From assembly GCA_025351035.1 (NCBI GenBank), contig JANXWT010000215.1, forward strand, positions 1-12,886: 12,886 nucleotides of DNA. The letters run 5' to 3'. The stretch is from Opitutia bacterium. GTDB taxonomy: Bacteria > Verrucomicrobiota > Verrucomicrobiia > Opitutales > Opitutaceae. This document shows, piece after piece, positions 1 to 5,916 of the stretch. Numbering within the stretch: position 1 is the first letter of the stretch; each line of letters opens with the position of its first letter. The notes beneath the pieces were generated by a model, which saw nothing but the letters and a program-made list of their open reading frames with translations, was not told where the DNA came from and searched no databases. A program made the position numbers and the translations under genes.

Positions 1-91
1 TGCCAGTGCGGAGGCGAGCGTGCGCAACATCCATTTCGATCGCATCGGTGAGAACAGCGGCAAGCGTTTGAGTGTAGGCTTGGGAAGGCAT
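1..91 (-). CDS. Unidentified protein, N-terminal 30 residues only (runs off left edge)
   Basis: An ATG at 91-89 opens a minus-strand frame that stays open for all 30 codons to the window edge. It begins MPSQAYTQTLAAVLTDAIEM and continues with a charged, helix-like segment ending near HARLRTG. The composition looks like real protein, and the frame points the same way as the fused E1 gene upstream of it, 115 bp away. There is no Shine-Dalgarno sequence. The bases before the ATG are AT-rich, unlike the rest of the window, and contain -10-like hexamers. No family can be recognised from 30 residues, so the function is unknown. Confidence 0.5.
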   Translation of the reverse strand, partial: MPSQAYTQTLAAVLTDAIEMDVAHARLRTG

Positions 92-206
92 ATTGCTGAT
101 AATATTTTAGGGCTGCGTAGAAAACCTACGCTGGCTTGGCCCGCCTACGGGATGAAGCGAGTTAGCTGACGCTGTTTCAATCTCTGATTTCCGTGCGGGG
201 AATTGC
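92..206. other. Intergenic stretch with hairpin and AT-rich patch
   Basis: This 115 bp gap lies between the fused E1 stop and the ATG of the partial gene. It contains a perfect 6-bp inverted repeat (GCGTAG at 115-120, CTACGC at 126-131) around a 5-nt loop, and a second short CCCG/CGGG-type hairpin just to the right (around 150-161). On the minus strand the first hairpin is followed by an AT-rich run, not by a clean T tract. It is therefore a poor intrinsic terminator. It may be a small repeat or the promoter region of the partial gene: TAAAAT and TATTAT on the minus strand lie at 109-104 and 104-99. No -35 box is convincing. Confidence 0.3.
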
Positions 207-2258
207 TCACCCCATCCACGCCGCGATGGCGTCGACGATTTTGTCTTTGCTCGGGCGGTAGACGGTTTCGAGTTCGGGGGCGAAGGGCACGGGGAGGTCG
301 AGTGCGGCGATGCGCAGGGGCGCGGCTTTGAGCGAGCCGAAGAGTTCCTCGGTGAGGCGCGAGACGAGTTCGGCGCCGAAGCCGTGCGTGCGGCGGCCTT
401 CGTGCACGACGACGAGGCGGCCGGTGCGGGCGACGGAGGCACGGATGGCGTCGAGCTTGAGCGGCGAGAGCGCGCGGAGGTCGAAGAGGTCGAAGGTGGT
501 CTCGTATTCCTCGGCGAAGTAGGTCGCCGCGGCGTCGCAGTGCTGCACCATCTCGCCGTAGGTGACGATGGTGGCGAAATCGCCGCTGCGGATTTGTTTC
601 GGTTGCCAGACCTCGCGGTAGTTCGGGTCGAACTTCACCGGGTGTTTGCCGCGGCGATAGAGGCCCTTGTGCTCGAAAATGATGACGGGGTTGTCGTCCT
701 CGTAGGCGGCGAGGAGGGCGTTGAAGGCGTCCTGCGGGGTCGACGGGTAGAGGGCTTTGAGGCCGGGGAAGGCGAGGATCGACGCCTCCATTTCCTGCGA
801 GTGGAACGAGCCGAAGGTGAGGCCGCCGCCGCAGGGAAAGCGGAAGACGACGGGGACTTTTTGGCCGGCGCGGAAATGGTAGGTCGCGGCGTTGAGCGTG
901 AGCTGCGTCATCGCGTCGGTGGCGAAGTCGGCGAACTGGAATTCCTCGATCGGGCGGTGGCCGATGCACGCGAGGCCGATGGCGTAGCCGGTGCTGGCGG
1001 ATTCGCAGAGCGGCGTGCTGAACACGCGCGGGCGGCCGAAATCGCGGAGCAGGTGCTCGGTGACTTTGAACGCGCCGCCGTAGGTGCCGATATCCTGCCC
1101 GAGCACGAGCGACTCGGGACGCTCGGTGAGAATTTTGCGGAGACCTTTGTTGATGGCTTGGGCCATGGTCAGCTGCTCCGCAGCTGACGAGGCGAGAGGT
1201 GTCGAGCCAATGCTCGGGACCCACGGCATCGCGGGGGCGTCGGGGGCGAAGAGGTCTTCGACCATGCCGTCGGGCGTGACGGGCGGGAGCGCCATCGCGG
1301 ACTTGATGCACGACTCGACGAACTCGCGCACTTCGGCGTCGATGGCGTCGAGGCGGGCGGCGAGGCCGGAGTCGGCGAGTTTCGCGCGCCATTTGGGCAA
1401 CGGGTCTTCGGCGAGGATGGCCTCGGCCTCGCCGGGCTTCATGTAGTCGCAGGTGTCGTAGGCGGCGTGACCGCGCAGGCGGAAGGTGTGCGCCTCGATG
1501 AGGATGGGGCGCGGGTTGGCGCGGACTTTCTCGATGGCGGCGCCGAGCGTGCGGAGGACGTTCTCGGGGTCGGCGCAGTCCATCGCGAGGCCTTCCATAC
1601 CGTAGCCTTTGGCGCGCTCCCAGAGATTGGGCGAGACGAACTGTTCGCTGGTGGGCGTCGAGTAAGCGTAATGGTTGTTCTCGATGACGAAGATGACGGG
1701 CGCGGAGATGAGCGCGGCAAGGTTGAGCGATTCGTGGATGTCGCCGGTGCTCGACGAGCCGTCGCCGAAAAACGTGAAGCCGACCGCGGGGCGGCCGGAG
1801 CGGCGCTGCGAATCGGTGGCGCCAATGACGTTCGAGAGCATGATGCCGAGGTGCGAGATCATCGGCAGGCTGCGGGTCTTCGGGTCGCCGTGGTGGATAT
1901 TGCCCTCGCGCGCCTTGGTGGGGCTGCCGCTGTTGGCGAAGTATTGGCAAAGGTGGTCGCAGAAGTGGTCGCTCCACACGATGTGTCCGCCGAAATCGCG
2001 GTGCGAAAACGAAACGACGTCGACGGATTTGTCGGCGAGGAGCGCGAGCGGGACGATGAGGGCCTCGTTGCCCTGGCCGCCCGTCACGGTGCCGCGGATG
2101 AGGCCCTGGCGGAAGAGATCGAGGATGCGGTTGTCGCCGGTGCGGGCGAGTTGCATCCACGCGTAGGTGCGCAGGAGGGCTTCGGCGCGGTTGGCCGCGA
2201 GGTCGGCGAGGCGGAGGTAGCGATTCTGAAAGAGAGCGGGCGTGGCGGGAAAACTCAT
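207..2258 (-). CDS. Fused alpha/beta 2-oxoacid dehydrogenase E1 (branched-chain/pyruvate type)
   Basis: This is a thiamine-diphosphate E1, which decarboxylates a 2-oxoacid and passes the acyl group to the lipoyl arm of an E2. The 683-residue chain joins what are usually two proteins. The alpha part is about residues 15-330 and carries the ThDP/Mg motif GDG at 165-167, closed by NN at 194-195, plus an SHRDFGG segment at 85-91. The beta part is about 365-683. It has LGQDIG at 386-391, the LCES segment with Glu419 near the cofactor, an EEFQFADF segment at 438-445 and the GSFHSQEMEA loop at 483-492. The MSFPATP start is the first in frame and has no Shine-Dalgarno. The alpha-part motifs resemble branched-chain 2-oxoacid dehydrogenase, but pyruvate or acetoin cannot be excluded. 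No E2 or E3 gene adjoins it, so it probably pairs with an E2 encoded elsewhere and perhaps with the lpd product of this window. Confidence 0.93.
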   Translation of the reverse strand: MSFPATPALFQNRYLRLADLAANRAEALLRTYAWMQLARTGDNRILDLFRQGLIRGTVTGGQGNEALIVPLALLADKSVDVVSFSHRDFGGHIVWSDHFCDHLCQYFANSGSPTKAREGNIHHGDPKTRSLPMISHLGIMLSNVIGATDSQRRSGRPAVGFTFFGDGSSSTGDIHESLNLAALISAPVIFVIENNHYAYSTPTSEQFVSPNLWERAKGYGMEGLAMDCADPENVLRTLGAAIEKVRANPRPILIEAHTFRLRGHAAYDTCDYMKPGEAEAILAEDPLPKWRAKLADSGLAARLDAIDAEVREFVESCIKSAMALPPVTPDGMVEDLFAPDAPAMPWVPSIGSTPLASSAAEQLTMAQAINKGLRKILTERPESLVLGQDIGTYGGAFKVTEHLLRDFGRPRVFSTPLCESASTGYAIGLACIGHRPIEEFQFADFATDAMTQLTLNAATYHFRAGQKVPVVFRFPCGGGLTFGSFHSQEMEASILAFPGLKALYPSTPQDAFNALLAAYEDDNPVIIFEHKGLYRRGKHPVKFDPNYREVWQPKQIRSGDFATIVTYGEMVQHCDAAATYFAEEYETTFDLFDLRALSPLKLDAIRASVARTGRLVVVHEGRRTHGFGAELVSRLTEELFGSLKAAPLRIAALDLPVPFAPELETVYRPSKDKIVDAIAAWMG

Positions 2259-2303
2259 GAGCGTGGACCGCGAACGTGGCGCGGCCGCGGCGGCGCTTCG
2301 AGG

Positions 2304-2342
2304 AAAAAAGCGGCGCGCGGAACTTTGCCGAGGCTTGCCGCT
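2304..2342 (-). terminator. Possible intrinsic terminator after the UPF0173 hydrolase gene
   Basis: Read on the minus strand, AGCGGC (2342-2337) can pair with GCCGCT (2314-2309) across a 22-nt loop. A run of six T follows directly (2309-2304). It lies about 30 bp beyond the hydrolase stop and about 45 bp before the fused E1 start. The loop is long and the stem short, so this is a weak candidate. It would separate the two genes transcriptionally. Confidence 0.25.
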
Positions 2343-2372
2343 CTACAGGCGGGAATTCGGGCCCACAATCCG

Positions 2373-3053
2373 TCAGAAGTCGAGCGTGTCACCTGAGACC
2401 ATCAGCCGGACAACGTGGCCAGCCCGCCCGGCGCGGTGGGCGAAATCCGCCGCGTCCTGCGCGATGATCGGCCAGGTGTTGTAGTGCATCGGCACGGTGA
2501 GCTTGGGCTTGAGGAATCCGAGTGCGTCGAGTGCGTCGTCGGGCCCCATCGTGTAGTTGTCGCCAATGGGAAGCATCGCAAGGTCGAGACCAACGCGGCC
2601 GATCAACTGCATGTCGAGGAAGAGCGCGGTGTCGCCGGCGTGGTAGATATTCTTGCCGTCGGCGGCGATGAGCAGGCCGCAAGGAGAGCCGAGATAAATC
2701 GGGTGCAAGCCGGCCCCGACGCTGGAACTGTGGTGGGCGAGGGTGAGTTTCACTCGGCCGAAGGGGAAATTGGCACCGCCCCCGGGATTCAGGCCGTGGG
2801 TCTTGGCACCTTGCGCGCCGAAATACTCGGCAATCTCGTAGTTGGCGATGATCGTGGCGCCACAGCGTTTCGACAGGGCAAGCGCGTCGCCGATATGGTC
2901 CTCGTGGCCGTGCGAAACGAGGACGAAGTCGCAGGCGATGTCGGCCGCGGGAGTCTTGCAAGCCGGGTTGCCGGTGAGGAATGGATCGAGGACAAGGCGG
3001 GCTTGCGACGTCTCGAGCAGAAAGCACGAGTGACCGAAATAAGTGAGGCGCAT
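2373..3053 (-). CDS. UPF0173-type metal-dependent hydrolase (metallo-beta-lactamase fold)
   Basis: This cytosolic metallo-beta-lactamase-fold protein of 226 residues has the usual length of the UPF0173 (YtkL-like) family. The start MRLTYFGHSCF is typical of the family's first strand. Metal ligands are visible: HGHEDH at 48-53, a histidine pair at 107-108, HAGDT at 138-142 with the bridging Asp141, and MHYNT at 189-193 with the last histidine. There is no signal peptide. The family's natural substrate is not settled, so the call stays at hydrolase. It points the same way as the fused E1 (114 bp downstream) and the mhq-like genes (upstream, beyond a repeat). No functional link to either is evident. 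It has no Shine-Dalgarno sequence. Confidence 0.92.
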   Translation of the reverse strand: MRLTYFGHSCFLLETSQARLVLDPFLTGNPACKTPAADIACDFVLVSHGHEDHIGDALALSKRCGATIIANYEIAEYFGAQGAKTHGLNPGGGANFPFGRVKLTLAHHSSSVGAGLHPIYLGSPCGLLIAADGKNIYHAGDTALFLDMQLIGRVGLDLAMLPIGDNYTMGPDDALDALGFLKPKLTVPMHYNTWPIIAQDAADFAHRAGRAGHVVRLMVSGDTLDF

Positions 3054-3105
3054 GCCGCCAGTTTATGCAGCGGCGCTCAGAGTCAACGGCGGGACACAGT
3101 CTTGA

Positions 3106-3240
3106 AACCACATGGACACAAATGAACACAGATACCTTGGACCACGCGACTGATGAGGGAAAGTCTCGGCCACTGAATGGATCCGAACCGAGATTGTCCG
3201 TCTCCGATCTATCTGTGCAGATTTGTGCGTATCTGTGGTT
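3106..3240. repeat. Imperfect inverted repeat with CACAGAT-type words
   Basis: The left arm at 3106-3134 and the reverse complement of the right arm at 3210-3240 align over 29 positions, with 23 identities and one 2-nt gap. Both contain the blocks AACCACA, CACAAAT and CACAGATA in the same order. The arms are 75 nt apart. The element fills most of the gap between the hydrolase at 3053 and the alpha/beta hydrolase stop at 3254. It is clearly less GC-rich than the flanking genes and has no open frame that looks like protein. From memory, words of the form ACACAGATGAACACAGAT recur in intergenic DNA of several environmental bacteria. This looks like a copy of such an interspersed element. It could also act as a bidirectional RNA structure at the end of the mhq-like operon. 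Confidence 0.7.
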
Positions 3241-3253
3241 GAATTGCTCCAGC

Positions 3254-3877
3254 TTAGCTGCGCGATTCGTCGAGCCAGCGGCGGGCGGCGGCGAAATCCG
3301 GTGGGCCGAGTCCGTGGCCGGCGGCGTAGGTGTGCAGCGTGACGCTCGCGCCCGCGCGGCGGAAAATCTCCGCCAACCGCGGCGGATGGTCGGGCGGCAC
3401 AATCGGGTCCTGAGCGCCCGAAGAAATGAAGAGATGCTTGCCGGTCAGGTCGGGGAGTTGCGGTGGGTCGAGCACGACCATCGGACGGAGGAGAACCGCA
3501 GCGGCGAGCGACTCGGGACGGAGAAGCAGCATTGACGCGGCGATGTTGGCGCCGTTCGAGAAACCGATGGCGGTGAGCCGCGCCGCGTCGAAACCGTAGC
3601 GGACGGCGGCGGCCGCGACTAAGCCGGCGAGCGCGCGAGTGCATTTGTCCACGTCGGCGAAATCGAAAACACCCTCGGCGAGACGACGGAAGAAGCGGAG
3701 TTGGCCGTGTTCGTTTACGTCGCCCCGTGGGCTGAGTAAGGCTGAGCCGGGCGAGAGCGAGCGGCCGGTCGTCAGCAAATCGTGTTCGTCGCCGCCCGTG
3801 CCGTGCAAGAGAAGCAGCGGTGGCGCGGCGGAGTTGGTGCCGGGTTCAAAGACGTGCTGATAGGAGAGTGGGCTCAT
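3254..3877 (-). CDS. mhqD: Alpha/beta hydrolase, phospholipase/carboxylesterase family (MhqD-like)
   Basis: This compact 207-residue serine hydrolase belongs to the bacterial phospholipase/carboxylesterase family. The catalytic triad can be read directly: Ser107 in GFSNG (105-109), Asp157 in SGAQDPIVP, and His188 in AGHGL. HGTGGD at 25-30 forms the oxyanion-hole loop. There is no signal peptide, so it is cytosolic. It is the last gene of a three-gene set, 21 bp after the ring-cleaving dioxygenase and downstream of a MarR repressor. This is the order of mhqR-mhqE-mhqD, where MhqD is thought to help remove quinone or phenolic products. Its true substrate is unknown even in the model species. 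The MhqD assignment rests on context plus family and is less certain than the enzyme class. It has no Shine-Dalgarno sequence. Confidence 0.88.
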   Translation of the reverse strand: MSPLSYQHVFEPGTNSAAPPLLLLHGTGGDEHDLLTTGRSLSPGSALLSPRGDVNEHGQLRFFRRLAEGVFDFADVDKCTRALAGLVAAAAVRYGFDAARLTAIGFSNGANIAASMLLLRPESLAAAVLLRPMVVLDPPQLPDLTGKHLFISSGAQDPIVPPDHPPRLAEIFRRAGASVTLHTYAAGHGLGPPDFAAARRWLDESRS

Positions 3878-3898
3878 GCTTTGGGGCAGGGAAGCGGC

Positions 3899-4834
3899 TC
3901 AGTTGAGCTTGGGCAGCGCGGCTTCGATCTCGGCGCGGTGTGGTTCGAGGCGCGGCGGCAGCGAGAGGAAACTGCCGAGCGACTCGACGGGCTCGTCGAT
4001 GGCGAAGCCGGGTTGGTCGGTGGCGATTTCGAAGAGCACCCCCGCGGACTCGCGGTAGTAGATCGAACGAAAATAGGCGCGGTCGATCACCGGACTGACG
4101 TGCAGCCCGCGCTGCTGGAGCAAAGCGAGGGCGTCCTCCTCCGCGGCATCGTCGGCGACGCGGAAGGCGACGTGGTGCACTGTGCCCGCGCCGCTCAGGC
4201 CGCGCGGAATTGCCGGGTCGGTCAGCAGGTCAACATAGGTGCCGGGGCCGCCCGTGGTGACAGTGTAGCGTGTGCGGTGCCCTTGCACCGCGACGAGACG
4301 GTAGCCCATGGTATCCGTGAGCAGCGCAGCGGTCGCCTTCGCGTCGGAGAGTGCTAGGGTAGAGCTGTGGAAACCGCGGATGGCATGCTCGGACGGAATG
4401 TTTTTTGCCGGTGCCGGGACGCGAGCATCGGTTTCGGCCGTTGCGATCAACTCCAGCGGCAAGCCGTCGGGATCGGTGAGCGCGAGCACTTGGTCGGCGA
4501 AGCGTTGCTCGATGGGCTTGGTCGCGACGCCGAGCTTCGGCAGATGCGCTTGCCAGAAGGCGAGCGAGCCGGCGGGAATGGAGAACCCGACGGCGGACGA
4601 TTGGCCGGTGCCGGGACGCCCGCGACGCAGACCGGGCCACGGAAAGAAAGTCAGCACGGTGCCGGGCGAGCCGGCGTAGTCGCCGTAGTAGAGGTGGTAG
4701 GTGCCGGGGTCGTCCTGATTGACCGACTTCTTGATAAAGCGCAGGCCAAGCGCGCGGGTGTAGAAATCCAAGTTGCGCCGAGCGTCGGAGGCCATGGCGG
4801 TGATGTGGTGGAGGCCGAGGATGTTTGCTTTCAT
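3899..4834 (-). CDS. mhqO: Ring-cleaving dioxygenase, two-domain glyoxalase fold (MhqO/MhqE-like)
   Basis: This 311-residue vicinal-oxygen-chelate protein has two glyoxalase-type halves (about 5-130 and 150-275). It resembles the MhqO/MhqA/MhqE and PcpA enzymes, which open hydroquinone or catechol rings with Fe(II) and O2. Candidate metal ligands are His9/His10 in LHHIT, His220/His221 in TVHHVAFR, and Glu269 in LFEIATD. The 49-residue gap from His220 to Glu269 fits the PcpA pattern. The segment YFRSIYYRESAGVLFEIATD (254-273) is strongly family-like. I chose the ATG at 4834 (MKANILGLHH). A TTG 12 codons upstream would add residues without family character and overlap putative regulatory DNA. 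It lies 38 bp after the MarR gene and 21 bp before the hydrolase, so probably one transcript. The substrate is inferred to be a quinol or catechol. Confidence 0.92.
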   Translation of the reverse strand: MKANILGLHHITAMASDARRNLDFYTRALGLRFIKKSVNQDDPGTYHLYYGDYAGSPGTVLTFFPWPGLRRGRPGTGQSSAVGFSIPAGSLAFWQAHLPKLGVATKPIEQRFADQVLALTDPDGLPLELIATAETDARVPAPAKNIPSEHAIRGFHSSTLALSDAKATAALLTDTMGYRLVAVQGHRTRYTVTTGGPGTYVDLLTDPAIPRGLSGAGTVHHVAFRVADDAAEEDALALLQQRGLHVSPVIDRAYFRSIYYRESAGVLFEIATDQPGFAIDEPVESLGSFLSLPPRLEPHRAEIEAALPKLN

Positions 4835-4842
4835 AGTAAAGA

Positions 4843-4857
4843 TTTGATGTCGAAATA
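4843..4857. promoter_or_regulatory. Possible MarR half-operator before the dioxygenase gene
   Basis: TTTGATGTCGAAATA lies 9 to 23 nt upstream of the dioxygenase ATG, in the short gap after the MarR gene. TTTGATGT occurs identically at 5327-5334, just before the MarR start. TGATGTCGAA (4845-4854) matches TGATGTCAAA (5344-5353) at nine of ten positions. Repetition of the same word in front of two genes of one MarR-linked operon suggests a shared binding site. The site is not a strong palindrome, and chance recurrence remains possible. Confidence 0.3.
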
Positions 4858-4872
4858 TAAGGAAAACCAAGC

Positions 4873-5316
4873 TCAGCTGTGCAGGCCAATTTTTTTGCAG
4901 AGGCGACCGAGGTCGAGGAGCTCGGTGGAGGAGAGCGCGGCCATCTCGCGCGTCACGTTGGCGAGGACCTTGGGGAAAATCTCGCTGATGAATGCCTGGC
5001 CTTTCTCGGTCAGTTTGACCACGACGAAGCGGCGGTCGGCGGGATCGCGCTCCCGCAGGACGTAGCCGGCCTTCTCAAGATTGTCGACGACCAGAGTGAG
5101 ATTGCCGCCGCTGCGCAGAAGTTTTTCAGCGAGCTCTCCTTGGCAGAGCGGTCCGATGTGGTGGAGTGATTCAAGGACCCCAAATTGGGTAACCGTCAGG
5201 CCCTCGGGCAGGACCGCATGGATGCGGGTCGAGACCGACTCGGCCGCGCGCTGGAGCTTGATGAAAGCGTTCAGGGCGTTGATCTCTTCGATTGAGCCGC
5301 GGTGTCTTGTTCCCAT
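4873..5316 (-). CDS. mhqR: MarR-family transcriptional repressor (MhqR-like)
   Basis: This 147-residue winged-helix regulator has normal MarR length. The recognition helix region is about 66-81 (LLRSGGNLTLVVDNLE). The wing follows, with the characteristic DPADRRFVVVKLTEKG at 91-106. N- and C-terminal helices (about 10-35 and 108-145) should form the dimer. The SGGNLT...VDNLEKAGYV pattern is close to the MhqR/HosA branch. It has Cys58 and Cys140 but no N-terminal cysteine of the YodB/CatR redox type, so direct ligand sensing is more likely than thiol sensing. The gene heads a leftward operon with a ring-cleaving dioxygenase and an alpha/beta hydrolase, matching mhqRED. Palindromes directly before its ATG suggest autorepression. 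The inducer, probably a quinone or phenol, is inferred from context. Confidence 0.93.
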   Translation of the reverse strand: MGTRHRGSIEEINALNAFIKLQRAAESVSTRIHAVLPEGLTVTQFGVLESLHHIGPLCQGELAEKLLRSGGNLTLVVDNLEKAGYVLRERDPADRRFVVVKLTEKGQAFISEIFPKVLANVTREMAALSSTELLDLGRLCKKIGLHS

Positions 5317-5317
5317 G

Positions 5318-5354
5318 GCATATCGCTTTGATGTGATATGCTATGATGTCAAAG
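5318..5354. promoter_or_regulatory. Overlapping palindromes, putative MhqR-like operator/promoter
   Basis: Directly upstream of the MarR start are two interlocked inverted repeats. GCATATC (5318-5324) and GATATGC (5335-5341) are perfect 7-bp arms with a 10-bp spacer. CTTTGA (5326-5331) and TCAAAG (5349-5354) are perfect 6-bp outer arms of a 29-bp imperfect palindrome centred at 5340. On the minus strand the right side contains TTGACA (5352-5347), a good -35-like hexamer, but no clear -10 at the usual distance. MarR proteins usually bind inverted repeats of this size over their own promoter. The MhqR of Staphylococcus is described as binding such a repeat before mhqRED. The element overlaps the translation start region, so binding would block transcription. 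Confidence 0.5.
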
Positions 5355-5393
5355 GAAAACTGAGAACCATTCATCGATCACGCTACCTTTTTA

Positions 5394-5831
5394 TCAGGCC
5401 TCGATTTTCTGAACGCGGGAAACATGGCGGCCTCCCTCAAAGGGCGTCTCCAGCCAGACCCTGACTATTTTCAGGGCCAACTCTTCATTCACTGTCCGCT
5501 GACCGAGCGACAGCACATTGCCGTCGTTGTGCGATCGGTTCCAGATGGCGACCTGTTCGGTCCAGCATAGACCGCAGCGCACGCCGCGAACCTTGTTGGC
5601 GACAATGGCCTCGCCGTTGCCTGAGCCGCCTAGCACGATGCCGCGCTCGCACTCACCGCGGGCCACGGCCTCGGCCGTCGGCCGGATGAAGTCCGGGTAA
5701 TCGCAAGGCGCCTCGGATGATGTGCCAAAATCCCGCACCGTGTGGCCATCGCTCAGGAGCAGGGCCTTGATCTTTTCCTTGTAGGCGAAGCCGGCATGGT
5801 CGGAGCCGATGGCGATGGTGAATTTTTTCAT
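5394..5831 (-). CDS. rpiB: Ribose-5-phosphate isomerase B, glutamate-type (no catalytic Cys)
   Basis: RpiB interconverts ribose-5-phosphate and ribulose-5-phosphate in the non-oxidative pentose phosphate pathway, in the cytosol. The 145-residue chain starts MKKFTIAIGSDHAGF, the usual first strand with Asp11/His12 at the phosphosugar site. It continues with DFGTSS (34-39), DYPDFI (44-49), ANK (78-80) and SHNDGNVLSLGQR (100-112), and ends in the typical TPFEGGRHVSRV. The active-site loop reads GGSGNGE (68-74), not the CGTGIG of E. coli RpiB. The catalytic Cys is Gly here and Glu74 is available as base, as described for Mycobacterium tuberculosis RpiB. I chose the ATG at 5831, since a longer frame to 6080 would run through the divergent lipoprotein gene. 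Other RpiB-fold sugar isomerases are a remote alternative. Confidence 0.94.
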   Translation of the reverse strand: MKKFTIAIGSDHAGFAYKEKIKALLLSDGHTVRDFGTSSEAPCDYPDFIRPTAEAVARGECERGIVLGGSGNGEAIVANKVRGVRCGLCWTEQVAIWNRSHNDGNVLSLGQRTVNEELALKIVRVWLETPFEGGRHVSRVQKIEA

Positions 5832-5916
5832 GGAAATTTCTGGGGGTGGCGAACGCAGCGGGGTTGCGGCTGTCGATATTCCGTCCATCGTAATCCCCGG
5901 CAAACAAATTCCTCCC
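5832..5916. other. Divergent intergenic region between rpiB and lipoprotein gene
   Basis: These 85 bp must hold the promoters for both genes if each has its own. On the plus strand TTGCGG is followed 17 to 19 nt later by ATCGTAAT, a weak -35/-10 pair before the lipoprotein start. No palindrome or Shine-Dalgarno is seen. The rpiB leader ends in an AT-rich AGAAATTTCC. Confidence 0.3.

Noticed and set aside
145..2160. A 671-codon minus-strand frame overlapping the fused E1 gene
   Set aside because: The translation is dominated by Arg, Pro and His, which is typical of a shifted frame in GC-rich DNA. The E1 frame has full family motifs.
4834..4870. An earlier TTG start for the dioxygenase
   Set aside because: It adds 12 residues without family character, while the ATG at 4834 gives the usual MKANILGLHHIT start.
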